Positions 32,156 to 43,700 of a stretch of 64,000 nucleotides of DNA are shown in pieces (position 1 is the first letter of the stretch; the number at the start of each line of letters is the position of its first letter). Below the pieces are notes generated by a model. That model searched no databases. It worked only from the letters and a program-made list of their open reading frames with translations, and was not told where the DNA came from. This stretch comes from Symsagittifera roscoffensis. Taxonomy: Eukaryota > Xenacoelomorpha > Acoela > Convolutidae. Made by a program: the position numbers and the translations under genes. The stretch is taken from the NCBI RefSeq assembly GCF_963678635.1, contig NC_087071.1, positions 42,610,153-42,674,152 of the forward strand. Reading direction: 5' to 3'.

Positions 32156-32920
32156 CTAATAGATCTGCCCTATCTGGTCACTGTCTGTTGTCACATATGT
32201 CCTAGTGTAGATACTGATTCCATCTACGTTCATTATCACTTGATACGGTCCATAGACTTCCACGTAGCGCCCATGAAGCTTCTTTAAGCGAGGGCCACCC
32301 ATTGTTAGTAGTGCTCGCACAGCTCTTGACTCAGTGCGTGGCTCCACCTGCCTCAGATAATCTGCGTATGTGTCTAAATGCATCAAAGTGAACTCTGATG
32401 GTTCACTCAGATTTCTGATTACCTGGTGTCCCGCTACCGAGATTATTGACAGTATTTTGCTTCCTTGTAGCACCATACCGAAACTCTGCCCGGAGATCAC
32501 CTTACGTTTCATGCTCAAACTATTTGGCGCTTTTTTTTCCTCGATTTCTGATGCCTCGAAGGTATTCAGCTTCTCCTGTTGTTTCTCATTTTCCGATTCG
32601 AGCGTCACTTTTTGTTCGATCTCGTTCGTTACGAGTTCCTGCTGGACTCTATTTAGAGCATCCCTCGGGGCTGTCCTATAATCAATCTTGAAGTCGTCCG
32701 CCACAGTCACCGGTTCCGGTTCACATGTCTCTTCTGTTACCGCTTGCATTTTCTTCGTAGCCAGCTCTTGCGGTTTTTCTTTTCTGCGCGCCTCCGTTTC
32801 ACTCAAAAGGCGAGCCTTGCTGGTTTTCACTCCCGATAAAGGTTTCTCATGCCTTGGATGCTTTATGTCTGCTACAGCAGCCCAGAATTGCGTACAATCT
32901 GATTTAAAGTGACCTTCCAA
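32156..32920 (-). pseudogene. gag C-terminus to protease spacer
   Basis: 254 open codons. The N-terminus has EGHFKSDCTQFW, the end of a CCHC-type knuckle; the upstream frame supplies CNLEGHF but the first Cys of the knuckle is missing. It continues with a long Glu/Lys-rich helical region (QQELVTNEIEQKVTLESENE) and a beta-type end (RYVEVYGPYQVIMNVDGISI). It bridges Gag and protease. Confidence 0.6.
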
Positions 32921-33342
32921 GTTACAAAAGAAAGCCCTCGGGCCGATTTCCCAATTACTCCTCTCATGAAGTCCTCATGGTCATTTTCTCGAGACCAAAG
33001 CATAGTAATTGTTCTTGTATATCCAGATCTCGAAGGAGGTTTCAATAAAAAATATTCTTTTGACTTGAGCCTCAACTCCTCTGGTGTTGGTGCATTGGTT
33101 GATAGTGGTGTGTAATGTGTTGCTAACATTGTTCGAAGTTCATCATTCTTCACACCATCGATGAATTTTGAGGATACTGCCAGGTTCATCCTCCTAATCG
33201 ACTCACCCGGTTGGCTGCTCCTTCTTAGCATCTCCAAATTGTGTAGAAACTTGTCTATTGTCTCATCTTCTCGTTGCCTCCGTTTCTCGAAGCGCATCAT
33301 TGCCTGGTGTCCCTGCACCCCTGATCCAAAACGATTTAACAA
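32872..33342 (-). pseudogene. gag capsid-like region
   Basis: 156 open codons. MMRFEKRRQREDETIDKFLH, NLEMLRRSSQPGESI and FIDGVKNDELRTMLATHY fit the retrotransposon Gag capsid pattern (L/F-x-x-R-k-Q-x-x-E-t-i-d-x-F-l, then F-i-x-G-v-x-d). The capsid would package element RNA. It goes out of frame before the zinc knuckle at about 32,910. Pieces between 33,343 and 33,620 are further eroded. Confidence 0.6.
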
Positions 33343-33620
33343 GATTTCAAAGATTTTCTCAGCTGTGACCCGCTGGTATTACGTTTTGGCCATCACGCAG
33401 TTCAGGGCTGTCCCTTCCAAGTTACTGGTGAGCGCACTGCATTCTTGCCTTTCTGACAGGTCTTCTTCCTCAAAATGCAGTTTCATCACCTCTATCCAGG
33501 TATCAATACAGCCATCAGATTCGTCTTCATAGCATCTTGGTTTCTTAAAGACTCAACTGGACCTTCCACTGCGTTCATTGGTTCTGGATAACCTCGTAAG
33601 GAATGTCTCCAAAGACCTGT

Positions 33621-34460
33621 TTATGCGTTCAAAGGCTGTGGCCGTTGATGTAGCATCTCTTGTATGCCCCGCCTGAGTATCATCGCCCCCTGATAAGGGT
33701 ACTGTATTTGGTACTTCCCTTCTGTCCGAATCGCGGGGATTGTTTCATCCTTGGCTTGCATGACTCGTCCCTGGGCTCGCATGTCTCCTATCACTGGAAT
33801 GACCTCTCCCAGTCGCATGTGTGCCTTGCGTCGGTCTTTCGTTTGAGGTCTGTCTGTTGCCCGTTGAACTTGCTCTGCTGTTTGGCCCCATGTTCTATTA
33901 TCCCTTGTGGCATAGCCTGATGAACTGCCCCTACCTCTAGTGGATCCATACGTCCTCCTCCTAATTTGTCGGTCATTAAAGTTCACCTTCGGCTCCCTGC
34001 TGGTACCTCCGGAGTTCGGTTCCCCATCTCCTGGTCCACTCCTGCTGCCTAGTAGCCCGTTCAACCTATCCGTGATAGCCTGAGTTCGCCTCTCCATCAT
34101 CGCATCTATCTTTGTGTCAAGAATACCAAGAGTCTGCTCTTGTTGAATTCTCAACTTCTCCATGTCATCTCTTAACCTTAACTCTCTTTGCTCCGCTTCC
34201 CTTGTCATTCGCGACAAGTTCTTTGCCAATTGTTCATCTGTTCTTTCCTTCAAGCGTTTTTCGCTTCTACCAACTTCTGGTCGATTGCGGTTTATTTCTT
34301 CCCGCAGACTTTCTCTCTCGACGTGGACTGCTCTCTCTAGTTCACTCATTCTTATGGACATCTGTTCATTTTGTTCTCCTATACTGCCCACTATGTTGTT
34401 CAAGGCTTCTTCAATTGATTTTCCGTTATCTACTAGTGGCGTAACAAGTGGCGGTGTCAC
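33621..34460 (-). pseudogene. gag N-terminal coiled-coil region
   Basis: 279 open codons. Residues ~15-130 are a long charged helix with heptad-like spacing (NEQMSIRMSELERAVHVERE; RMTREAEQRELRLRDDMEKL), probably a coiled coil. The second half is Gly/Arg/Ser-rich and basic. Position before the capsid-like part fits a Gag matrix/N-terminal region. Confidence 0.55.
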
Positions 34461-35144
34461 CCTGTCGATCCCAGGTAGCTTGGTGCTGGTCGAGATTCGA
34501 GCTTTGATTCTCTGCCTCGACGTCCTTTTTCATTGCCCACATCTGTACCCGCCTTGGCGTTGCTCAGCCCTGTGTTTCTATTCTCACCCGTTCGCATTTC
34601 CGAATTCGTCATACTCACAAAGTCTCCTGACTGGCCTGATGTGTTTGTGGTTCTGCCTATTGTCCTCAATACACCAAATTGGTCCATGGTGCCAGTCACT
34701 CTGTCGGTATATGCTTCATTCTCCTGAGTCGAACTATTGAGGCTGACTCGAGAACCAAAGTCAACTTGCTGGTCATCGTCCTCTTCTTCTAAACTGGGAT
34801 TCACCTTCATATCGTGTACCCGCTCCCATGGTAAATAGAAAGATGTTTCCGAAAGTGTTTTTCACTCTTTTAGAAAACGATGAAGATGTTGCCTATTTCT
34901 CCGTAACGCCTGCCATCATGGTGTTGTCTGTGGGAGATCTTCTAGTTGCTACAATTTCAGTAGAGATGTCGGACAGTTCCGACATCTCCTCTCGGTCCAG
35001 TGTCCCGGTGGAAGTAGCAAAATCTTGGCCTTGTTCTACCGGAGTAGATTCACTCGCCAGCCTTCTGTTTCCTCTCCCCTCCGGTCCATATATTTCCTGG
35101 TTCTCATCCATGGCCTGGTCCGGATGGACCTCCACTTCTAGCAT
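34457..35144 (-). pseudogene. gag start region fragments
   Basis: ORFs 34893-35144 and 34457-34810 are acidic, low in hydrophobics and Ser/Thr-rich (DREEMSELSDISTEIVATRR; EEEDDDQQVDFGSRVSLN), likely disordered. The first codes from about 35,144, close to the last coding-type sequence before the leader. The junction is frame-shifted. Confidence 0.4.
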
Positions 35145-35249
35145 TGCCTTTTGCTCTTCTTACGACTTTTGACTCCTGGTCTCAACCATTCTGCCTGAAA
35201 CCGTCTGCCCTTTGTCGGCCCGGGTTCGTGTGATTCTCTCCGCAAAAGG

Positions 35250-38145
35250 GTCGTTCATTGTTTTTCTTTGTTTTTTTTCGGTATAAATTTCTTTGAGCTA
35301 TCACTTTGTTTAGGTATCCTTGACTTGTCTAGACTCAGTTTTGATTTATCACTTCTTACTGCCTATACACTCAATTCGATTGTTAATGTCCTTTTAGTCT
35401 GACTACTGATAATAATAGCACCACACAATAAATACCAAAAGTTTCTATTGAATAGTGACCACGAATCCTTGTATGTTATCACAGTAAAGCGTGTATACAG
35501 TTTATTCGCAATAATCGATTAATAGTTGTAAGATTTGAAGCCAGCACAGTATGATGATATCAGTCGATTTAAAAGATATTGTTCTCACTACCCAATTAAG
35601 CACAAATATTGTTGATTTGAAACCAGAAATAACAAAATAAGAATATTTTCTATGAAAACGTATGTGTTTTGTACTTTTGGTCGTTCGCAGTACAATAGTC
35701 GAACTTGTATCTAAAAAAAGCTTTCCCTGCTTGGTGCTGCACCAAACAGACTAAACTTGAAGGCAGTAATTTTCTCAAGTGGACGCCTATTGCACCCACC
35801 GAGTCCTGTGTTACCTATCTGCCTTCGGACTGCCCGAGCTAAACCTACTAAAATCCTCAAGGCAATCACTTTTATCAAAAACGTTTTGGATTTCAATCTA
35901 CACCAATGAGTTGCACACTCTTGTTCAATTTAGATTTGATGTTGCGAATATCCGAGTTTAGACATGTTTTGTTTTGGTCTGGTTTTTTACAAGTGGCAAG
36001 TTACCAGTGTAGTCACTGCTACCCAGCCTATTTCTTAATAACCTAGTACCTTTAACTACTTTCTTTTCTATTGTCTTCCGAAGTCTTGACAAAAGAATAA
36101 CCCTCCGGATTGACAAAAACAGTAGACCTCCGGATTGGCAAAATTGGGAATGCTCCGGATTGGCAAAATTGGGACCTTTCAGGATTGGGACCCCTCCTGT
36201 TTTGTAAAACTTAAGACCCCTCAGGATTGGGACCCCTCCGGATTTGTAAAAATAGCTTCTCAGAGGCTTTCTTAATATCTACCCGATACCTTTTCGGATA
36301 CGTGTTCCCATGCTATTTTGCTGTTTAAATTAACTAGGAAGGGTGTGTCGTCCTTCCCAAGACCCTTCCGGATTGAAGTTAAGCCTCTTATTCGACATTT
36401 CACCCTAACGGTCAAGGGTCTTATCGCTTGCCTAGTTTCGGCTCAACTAAGGTTTTATGATGCCCTTAGCCTTCCTTTTTTGTCTAAAACAGTGCAAAAC
36501 TGCCTTATTTGACCGTTACTACCTTTGGTGAGTGTGTAACGGCCTTCCAAAAAAAAATTATAAAACGTGAAGGGTCTAATTTCCCGAATTGGTGAATTTG
36601 CTAAAAACAATCCTAAAAAATTTTCACGCTTACAATCATTCTTGAACAATTGATGCTTCTATCAGTTACCTCAGCTAATTTCTGATCTAATGGTACTAAG
36701 ATCAAATGGATCTGTCAAGTAGTTTCAAATTTATTAACCAAAACGTCTTTTTTCTAAAATCAAAAAATTTTCTCTCTTATAGGTTCCGCCTCAATTTTTT
36801 CGCAATTCTGTTCTATTTGACCTAAAAATTTTTGATCCGAGCTTGAAAGGACTATACTCTTCTATTTCATTGCAAAAAAAAACGATCTAAAACGCTCTAG
36901 TTGAAAAAATCTACCAAAAACTATGCTATTTTGATCCCTCCGCATTGATGAATCCACTAAATCAAACACGTTAAGTTCGGTTTCTCTGTATCCCGGAAGG
37001 TTATTGGCAAACGGTTTTTAAAACCGATTTACTAGTGGACGTTGTCCAAACAACTATTTTTACTTTATATAATGTTCTTATTTTATAGTGTTCCGTTTTT
37101 TCAAAAATCACTAAAATTCGGTTTTTGGTACCCAAATAGTTCCAACCACTTCTGAACTAAACTCAACCGGTTCTACCCATTATACCAGTACAGTTACGAT
37201 GTAACTCATTAATTTAGCGCTTTTTTCCGTTTCAAAAATATCGATATCTCAAAAATCGCGATTTGTGGGGAGATCAAAAAATCGCTTTTTTGACCCTAAA
37301 AACCGGTCCGCTTACTGTGTTTTTCACTGAAGAACGATATAGGAGTATTAATATAGGCTGTATAATTAAAAATACTAGAATTAATTTACCCCTCCGGGTT
37401 TGTTCAATATCCGAATTAAGGTGCTTAACCCGGAAATTCGCAGTTCGGTGAAGGGTCACTACAGTGCAGCACTGTCGAGTCCCCACAGATCTTACTTTTT
37501 GTACCAAAAGGGATACAAAACTTGTTAACGATACCCAACAGTCGACTGTTGTTGTCGCTGAGCCCCCTCTTGTCACTCATTGTACTGCTTGCAGCATCAG
37601 TCTTCTTCACTAATCCCGAGACCCTTCCGGATTGAGCTCAAATTAGCATTAACGTGCTTAAATACTCAAACAACCCTACAGTACAAACCTCACAATTGGG
37701 CCACAAAAATCGTAACGCTCCTGACTGATATAAATGTTTGTAACATAAATATATCTAACAACGACAAACGGGAGGGTCGGATCACATCTCGTCTGGGGGA
37801 TGATTTCTACTGATTTTATACTTTTTTTTTTTTTACTATTTTTGGTTTTTTCGGTTATTTTTTATGTTTTTTTTTCTTGGGTACGACACTAGTTTTTGTT
37901 TGGTTTCCTATATGTCTTTAAGTGTTTTTGGTCACGCACCATTCAGGAAATGACGGGACCGCGAATCCACCCACCCTTCCTGGTTCGTGAATTTTCGGTC
38001 TTAACTAGGTTAAAAAGTTATTCACGGGAATTCCGAACTACCCTTGCGCCCCGGCGGTTAGGGCCTATTAAGGGCGTTATTATGAGCATCCGCTTGGCGC
38101 GGAGTGCTCGTTAACGGTTCTGTCGGTCATGATGTTAAAAAAGAA
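35250..38145 (-). promoter_or_regulatory. long 5' leader of the giant element
   Basis: About 2.9 kb between the primer site and gag without credible coding sequence. It holds the CCTCCGGATTG cluster (36.09-36.25 kb) plus further single copies at about 36,360, 37,388 and 37,620. T-rich stretches occur at 37.82-37.88 kb. In the Drosophila gypsy element the leader carries repeated insulator-protein sites. Whether this one has a similar role is only an analogy. Confidence 0.5.
36095..36250. repeat. degenerate CCTCCGGATTG repeat cluster
   Basis: About six copies of a (GA)CCCCTCCGGATTGGCAAAA-type unit occur head to tail with 20-40-base spacing: ccctccggattgac at 36,101, cctccggattggc at 36,127, gctccggattggc at 36,152, caggattgggacccctcc at 36,180, and gacccctcaggattggg then ccctccggattt at 36,215-36,243. 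The same core is present once in each LTR (14,392 and 38,633). Confidence 0.75.
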
Positions 38146-38163
38146 TAACACCCAGGAGCGCCA
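38146..38163 (-). promoter_or_regulatory. candidate tRNA primer-binding site
   Basis: The minus strand reads TGGCGCTCCTGGGTGTT, starting 12 bases after the 5' LTR end. TGGCGC is a usual start of retroelement primer sites. The gap is longer than usual, so it is tentative. Confidence 0.35.
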
Positions 38164-38175
38164 TAAAAACATCTA

Positions 38176-39070
38176 TGTAAAATTAGCCCGGAAGTACATA
38201 TCGACGGAAAATAAAGCTAGGCTATAAGACGACTGGCCAACGTCTAATGAAAGCTCTACATGCTTTTCACCGTCTCTATCAAAGCTAGCTCTTTTGGTGG
38301 TCTTTCCAACATCGGGTCGACAAAAACGTTACTGCTTTAAATTAACTTACTTACATGCAATATTAGTGAGCTCATGGCTGGATCTCAGTATCCCCAGACC
38401 ACGAGGTCACTCCCTAAAACAGGGCTACTACTATTTGTTATATTATGATTGTTTTCGTTCAGTAGGTAAAAATCATCTTCTCCGTGGAATATGGATCAAC
38501 CCTTTCCCTTAACTCCCTGCTTCTCATCGTCAGAAAATGAGTCCAGTTGTTATTAAATTCAATTCAGGACAATACCAGGAAGCTAAAAGTTAATTTTAAA
38601 CAGTTTGAGTTCCAGTCTCAAGACCCCTCCGGAGTCCTGAATCTGGGGAAAAACACCCTTATTTCCTCTCCGGAAGGCTGGTTTCCACCCTTCACCGTTA
38701 GCGTGAATAGCCTTGCAACGATTGTAGCGACACAATCGTTGCAACTCGGAGCGGTCTCTGCTAATACTCTGTCGTGTTTTTCTATTCCTTGTCGTCGTTT
38801 TTCTCGCAATCGTTGTTGTTGTTTTCGCAACTTCTCTCGTTGTTCTGTTTTTATTTTGGATTTCTTCCAAAATGGCCGTTTTTAACGTTTCTCGGAAATC
38901 TGACGTCATCATTCGAAATTTTGAAAATTTAAAATACCAGAAAATTTTGACCTTCACAGTTTGTCTAATCGTTCCAATAACGTCGCTAATCTGTTAAAAC
39001 TGCCAATTTTCAAGGTCAGCGGCTAATATCTCGAAATGGCTTTTTTTGTCAATTCTGGTCGAATGTCACA
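38176..39070 (-). repeat. 5' LTR of the giant gypsy-like element
   Basis: Pairs with 13925-14840. Starts (plus) tgtaaaattagcccggaag and ends gtcgaatgtcaca. In element sense it begins TGTGACATTC. Small indels separate the two LTRs (for example 38,335 versus 14,085, and 38,810 versus 14,580). Confidence 0.85.
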
Positions 39071-39075
39071 TTGTG
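39071..39075. repeat. target-site duplication, right copy (TTGTG)
   Basis: Matches 13920-13924. Together they mark the insertion point inside the DNA-polymerase-like gene. Confidence 0.7.
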
Positions 39076-39530
39076 TGGACAGATATGAGCAAGATTTGAA
39101 ACCGTGTATTCCAGTTTCAACATGTCGATTACCTTAGTATGGTGAAAATCGGTCAATTTTTGCATGGTTTCAACGGCATTGATGTCAAACCAATGTAGGA
39201 AATTTTAAAGTAGGAAGTTTTCTAAAGCACTTTGTTGATCGAGTTCTTTGTAACCAATAAAACCTTTTTCTAGGGGGTTTCAATTCTCAGTTTTTTCTCA
39301 AAAGTGCTTTTTTTTGTACAATCAAGCTTGCCTGAAGTGTCAAACAGTTCGTAGGTAAAAAATCATTTCAAGTTCGTTATAGGCTTTTAAAAATTGATCA
39401 AAGATTGTTTCTCCTCGATGAACCTTCACTTTATCGGAAAAACTGTATATCTCCGAAATTGAAAAATATAAAGTCGTTGTGATTTCCAACAAAAATTGGT
39501 TCGACTTTTTTTTAATCAATAACAAGGTAC
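39076..39530 (-). pseudogene. B-family DNA-polymerase-like gene, upstream half
   Basis: Directly right of the insertion the minus strand is open: NFLHWFDINAVETMQKLTDF, then IDMLKLEYTVSNLAHICP, whose next codons are the HKSTKD at 13,923. Further upstream are GYKELDQQSALENFLL (followed by one TAA), then in another frame FTYELFDTSGKLDCTKK, and again shifted RGETIFDQFLKAYNELEM. The sequence of F-x-Y-E-x-F-D-x-x-x-K-L, Y-k-x-L...F-x-W and I-D-m-l...L-A blocks is what I expect in mobile-element/virus-like B-family DNA polymerases. Frame changes occur at A/T homopolymers. Confidence 0.5.
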
Positions 39531-39777
39531 GAGATTAAATAAATTTTAAAAAGGGTCAAGTCGTGTCTCACAATATTGAAGTTAAAACGGGTAAGGCATT
39601 CACCTTACGATAACATCCCCTCCATCTTCAACACATTCTTTTGCATTCTCGTTTTTTTTTCAAATTTCTCCTTTTCATTTTATCAAAAACTTTTTTGATT
39701 CAATCCTTGACCGTTTTTTCCCAATTCTTGAAAGTAAGTTCTAATTAGCTCTGAAATGAGTTACAGCATGTTTTTAG

Positions 39778-40134
39778 TTAGATATAGGTGAACTTCCTTT
39801 TAGTTGGGATTAAATTGGTAAACAAATTGCAATTGGTAACAAAGCTATTATTAGGAGTTCTGGGTACAAAAAACTGATTACCTTGCAAAATTGAAAAGAA
39901 ATGATTAGGAAATAGGGAAATTTTTTCCAATTCAAGCAGTCGTTTTGGTAGCTTTTGCTTCCTCCGTGAGAACACAAATTGATGTTCACCCATTTTGGAG
40001 AAAAAATCAAGGCAACTTAAATTTGTGAGTTTGTTGAAGACTTCTTCAAGTTTCTTGTGGAGCAATGTGCTATCTAATTTGAACATTTGAAAGTTAAATA
40101 CTTTATGTATCCCATTTTCCAATCTCTGTTTCAA
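39778..40134 (-). pseudogene. possible 5' part of the interrupted gene
   Basis: 118 open codons beginning KQRLENGIHKVFNFQMFKLD with a Lys/Leu-rich middle. Same strand and direction as the DNA-polymerase-like fragment and 250 bases upstream of it, but I recognise no motif, so the link is by position only. Confidence 0.25.
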
Positions 40135-40161
40135 CCAGAAAGCGATAAGAAGCTCTCATTC

Positions 40162-40337
40162 CCTAGGGTTCAATTGCCCTACAGTTGTTCTTGGTTTCCG
40201 TTGTTTCGCTTCATGCTTTTTCTCTCATGTTGTTGGAGAGAATGCCCAACCTAGGGTTCAATTGCCCTACAGTTGTTCTTGGTTTCCGTTGTTTCGCTTC
40301 ATGCTTTTTCTCTCATGTTGTTGGAGAGAATGCGTTC
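40162..40337 (+). repeat. two tandem copies of an 88-bp unit
   Basis: cctagggttcaattgccctac starts at 40,162 and 40,250, and the copies are identical through ttggagagaatgc. Non-coding. The remainder to 40,709 is AT-rich without recognised features. Confidence 0.9.
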
Positions 40338-40709
40338 TCGGAAGACTCTTCACAAGAGGAGAGAACCGTTGAATAGTAAGAACTTGATGGAGCAACCTGT
40401 TTGAAATTCAAAATCAATACTGATTTGTTGTAAGTAGAAAAATCATATTTTGAACGAAAACTCATTCAGCACATGCTTTTTGTCGTCGTGCCTTATCAAG
40501 TTGCCTGTGCTGTTTACCAGAGTCCGCTTTTCACTCTCTCGTTTTTGTTCATTGCCAATTTCTAGAAAAAAAATTATACTAAAACCAAGTCTTTAATGAA
40601 TGATACGCGTCCCATTGGAAGATCTGAATTGTCCGAGAAATGTTATTAGAAGAGTAGTTACTTTAATTAATTGAGAAAAAAAAATCTTTTTTTTAAGAAA
40701 AAAACTTCT

Positions 40710-43700
40710 TTTTTTTTGCCCAAAGTACTGTTTTTGCGTAAAAGAAAATTGGCTGAACAAAATTTCCAACTTTTATTGCTCAAAGTAATTTGATTAAAAT
40801 CTAATTTTATTTGCAAAACAAACGCAATTGAATTGAAAGCATCTACCACTCGTTGAAAAATATCTTTTTTGAAACTTATTCACAGCTAACTACCTTTTAT
40901 CTCAGCTCTGTTTCTTGCACTTTGATTTATTTTACTCCATTTTCAGTCTCTTTCTTTATTCGAAGAGAGTAACAGTCGTATGCACTTGTTCGCGTTTTGA
41001 CCTTGATTGATAATATTTGAGACAACTCTCTGGGATTTTCGTGGAATAATTGATGTACGAATTCAAAATTGGCACAATGTTGTGATCACGAGATGGATCT
41101 GGAAATCACTTCAATGCACATCACCAGAAGCAAGTCTCCATGACTGAAAATCAATTTGGAATAACACAGATGTTGCGACAGGCAGCTGAGTATGTTGGAA
41201 TAGACTACCCCAAGTTTCGATGACTTACGAATTTGTTGGGAAGATAACGAAAGATATCAACCCCATCGAAATCGACAACACTGTCGAAATTGACAAACAG
41301 TGAAAGGTTCTCGGAAGCAAGGAATCCAGTGAGTGAATTAAAGAAAAAACCACCAGCAATAGAGTCAAAACGTCATTGAAGTTAATTGTGAACTAGCCAG
41401 CAGCTTGACAGCTCTATGATTTGATTAGTAATTTTGAAAAAAAAAATTGGTTTGCTATAAATAATTCTTGTTTTGGGTCAAGAATTTTTTGTAAACTTTT
41501 TTTCTATTGGAGCAAAAATTCAAAAAGTTGTTTACAAAAAAACACTTGGTTTAAAAAATTTTGCTAAATGGTTGAATCATGCTAAAAATTTGGAGCCCTT
41601 GCGTGAATAAACTTGGAATGTTGTGAATTGTAAGTGGACTCCGGGCCAAAATTTTTTAATTTTTTTATTTTCAATTTTCTTAGCTGAATCTTGAAATCCA
41701 CGGACAACTAGCTCAAACACTGTATTGCTCAAAATCTCTCCAAAACAGTCAGTTTTGGGGAATCTGCAACATATTTTGGTGAATTCGGAGCGGTTTGTGG
41801 AATCCAAAAAATATAAGTTTATTTGCATAGTAAACTTAAGCTGTCGGGAAGTACTCAGTTGTAAGTAGAATCCGCAAAATGTGATCGAAATCCGCAAACT
41901 TTAAGTGGAATCCGCTTTCCGATCCCACTTTGAAACATTAATGAAATATTTCTCTTGAATCCAGACACAGAGTTCACGCGTCTACACAGCGTAAGGTTCA
42001 AATTTTAATGTCGTTTGTTGCACTATATTGAAAAAACAAAACAAAACATCGTGATAAAAGACTCAAGTGTGTTTTGCGTCGATGTTTAGAAAACAGAAGA
42101 AATTATTGCATCTTTTTCACACAATTATAACACAATTTTTTTTTCAATTTTTCCAATTTTTTTTCGATATTTTTGTTATTAGTTGGGAGAAAATTGGTCG
42201 ATTCACTTTTTTTCTACTTTTTTAAAGAAAAGAAAATGACATGACCACGATTTTGAGTTTCATTTTTTGAGTTTTGTATTTTACGATTCTTTTGTAGAAT
42301 TTCTGAGCCCATAGACTACGTGGAGCCAGTTTTTGATTAAAATCTAGATAATGTCAGTGAAATACTTTAAGTATTAATTTTTATTTGCAGTTTTTCGCTC
42401 AAATTTGCTCCAAAAACAACTGTTTGAGGAATCGACGAATAAATAAGAATACATATATTTAGCAATCTTAAGCTGGCGTGGATTCCGCAGTTGTAAATAG
42501 AATCCGCGAACTCTAAGCGGAGTCTTCAAATTGTAAGACGATTCCAAAAACTGTACGTGGAATACCCAAATTGTAGGGGATTTGAGCTAATTGTGAGCAA
42601 AATCTGCAATTTGTGAACGGATCCCCATACAATTCGGAACCATTTACGATTGCGCAATTCGCTTATATTTGAGGAATTTGGAACAGCTGCCTAGATTCGC
42701 TCAATGCGGAAACCTCAACAAGACTGATTTGCCAGCAAAATATATTTTACAGATATTTGTACACTCAAGCATGCAACATTTGAAGGATTTCTCTCTTGAA
42801 TCCAGGAATCTACAGACACAAAGTTTTGCACCTCTCCAGTGCACAATTTGTTTGGCTGTGGAGTTACAGTTTCTTTTTGCAATATGTTTAAAATTATTTA
42901 GACATTTTTTGCAGCATGATGGAAAAAAAAACGAATTTTTTTGTGCATCTTTTTTGAAAGATTTGGATTATTCTCCACATCGTGTTAGAAAATTTTAACG
43001 ATTTTTCATATTGCCAGAAATTTGAAAAAAAATTGCTAGTAGTTCAAAGTCAGATGACTTTTTCGTGTCTTTTTTTTCCAAAAAAGGGATGGCTCTTTTT
43101 CATGTTCTTTGTTCAATTGTGACAACTTTTTTTCAATTTCTCTAAGAATTGTTGATTTTTTTGTATCTACTTGAGCAAAGTTCGGTAGATAAAAATTTTT
43201 TTTTCTTAATTTTCTTGAAAAAAAAAGATGATCACGATTTTCAAAACCAAAAACGACAATGAAATAATAGTTTCTTTGAGCAAATCAGGTTGATATTCCG
43301 ATTTTTTCACCTATTCAGATTTTTCCAGAAATGCTGTGCCAATAATTTACATGGAGCCAATTTCTGATTAAAACATAGATATTGTTTTTTGAAAGTTTTG
43401 CGTACCAATGTATACGTGCTCGAAATTGCTCCAAAAACAGGCAACTTTCTAAACTTAGGCAAGTTTGAAAATCAGTGTAGAATTGATGAAGTAATAACAA
43501 AACATTCGTTTAGCAAAACTGAGCTGGCGTGGGTCCATAACTATATTCGCTCTTTGCCAAAATTGCAACGAAACAAATGTATCAAATTTTTATTTACAGG
43601 TATTTATACACTAAACTCAAAAAAATATATAAACGGAAACCGCTAATCTTTTGGAACCTGTTGAAAGATTTATTTCTGGAATCCAGGAACTTACTGTTTA

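Larger units (their letters stand above)
13925..39070 (-). mobile_element. giant Ty3/Gypsy-like LTR retroelement, ~25.1 kb
   Basis: Paired LTRs (13925-14840 and 38176-39070) in the same orientation bound a minus-strand coding block. Read right to left it contains leader, gag, retropepsin, reverse transcriptase, RNase H and integrase, then about 9 kb of additional coding-type sequence. Integrase downstream of RT/RNase H defines Ty3/Gypsy order. TTGTG flanks both ends. A typical gypsy-type element is about 5-10 kb, so this one is unusually long. The excess is in the leader (~3 kb), an internal 1,851-bp duplication, and the 3' accessory block. All ORFs are broken, so this copy looks non-autonomous. 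LTR similarity is visibly high but not identical, suggesting moderate age. Confidence 0.8.

Noticed and set aside
34162-34740. 192-codon plus-strand ORF
   Set aside because: Antisense shadow of the gypsy-like gag ORFs, with Ser/Leu/Cys-rich composition typical of the reverse strand.
37896-38114. 72-codon ORF in the leader
   Set aside because: Plus strand, antisense to the element, with no motif.
43389-43646. 85-codon plus-strand ORF that also occurs at 49680-49934
   Set aside because: Its presence in both 6-kb copies follows from the duplication. Its C-terminal frame is broken in copy 2 and the sequence is AT-driven.
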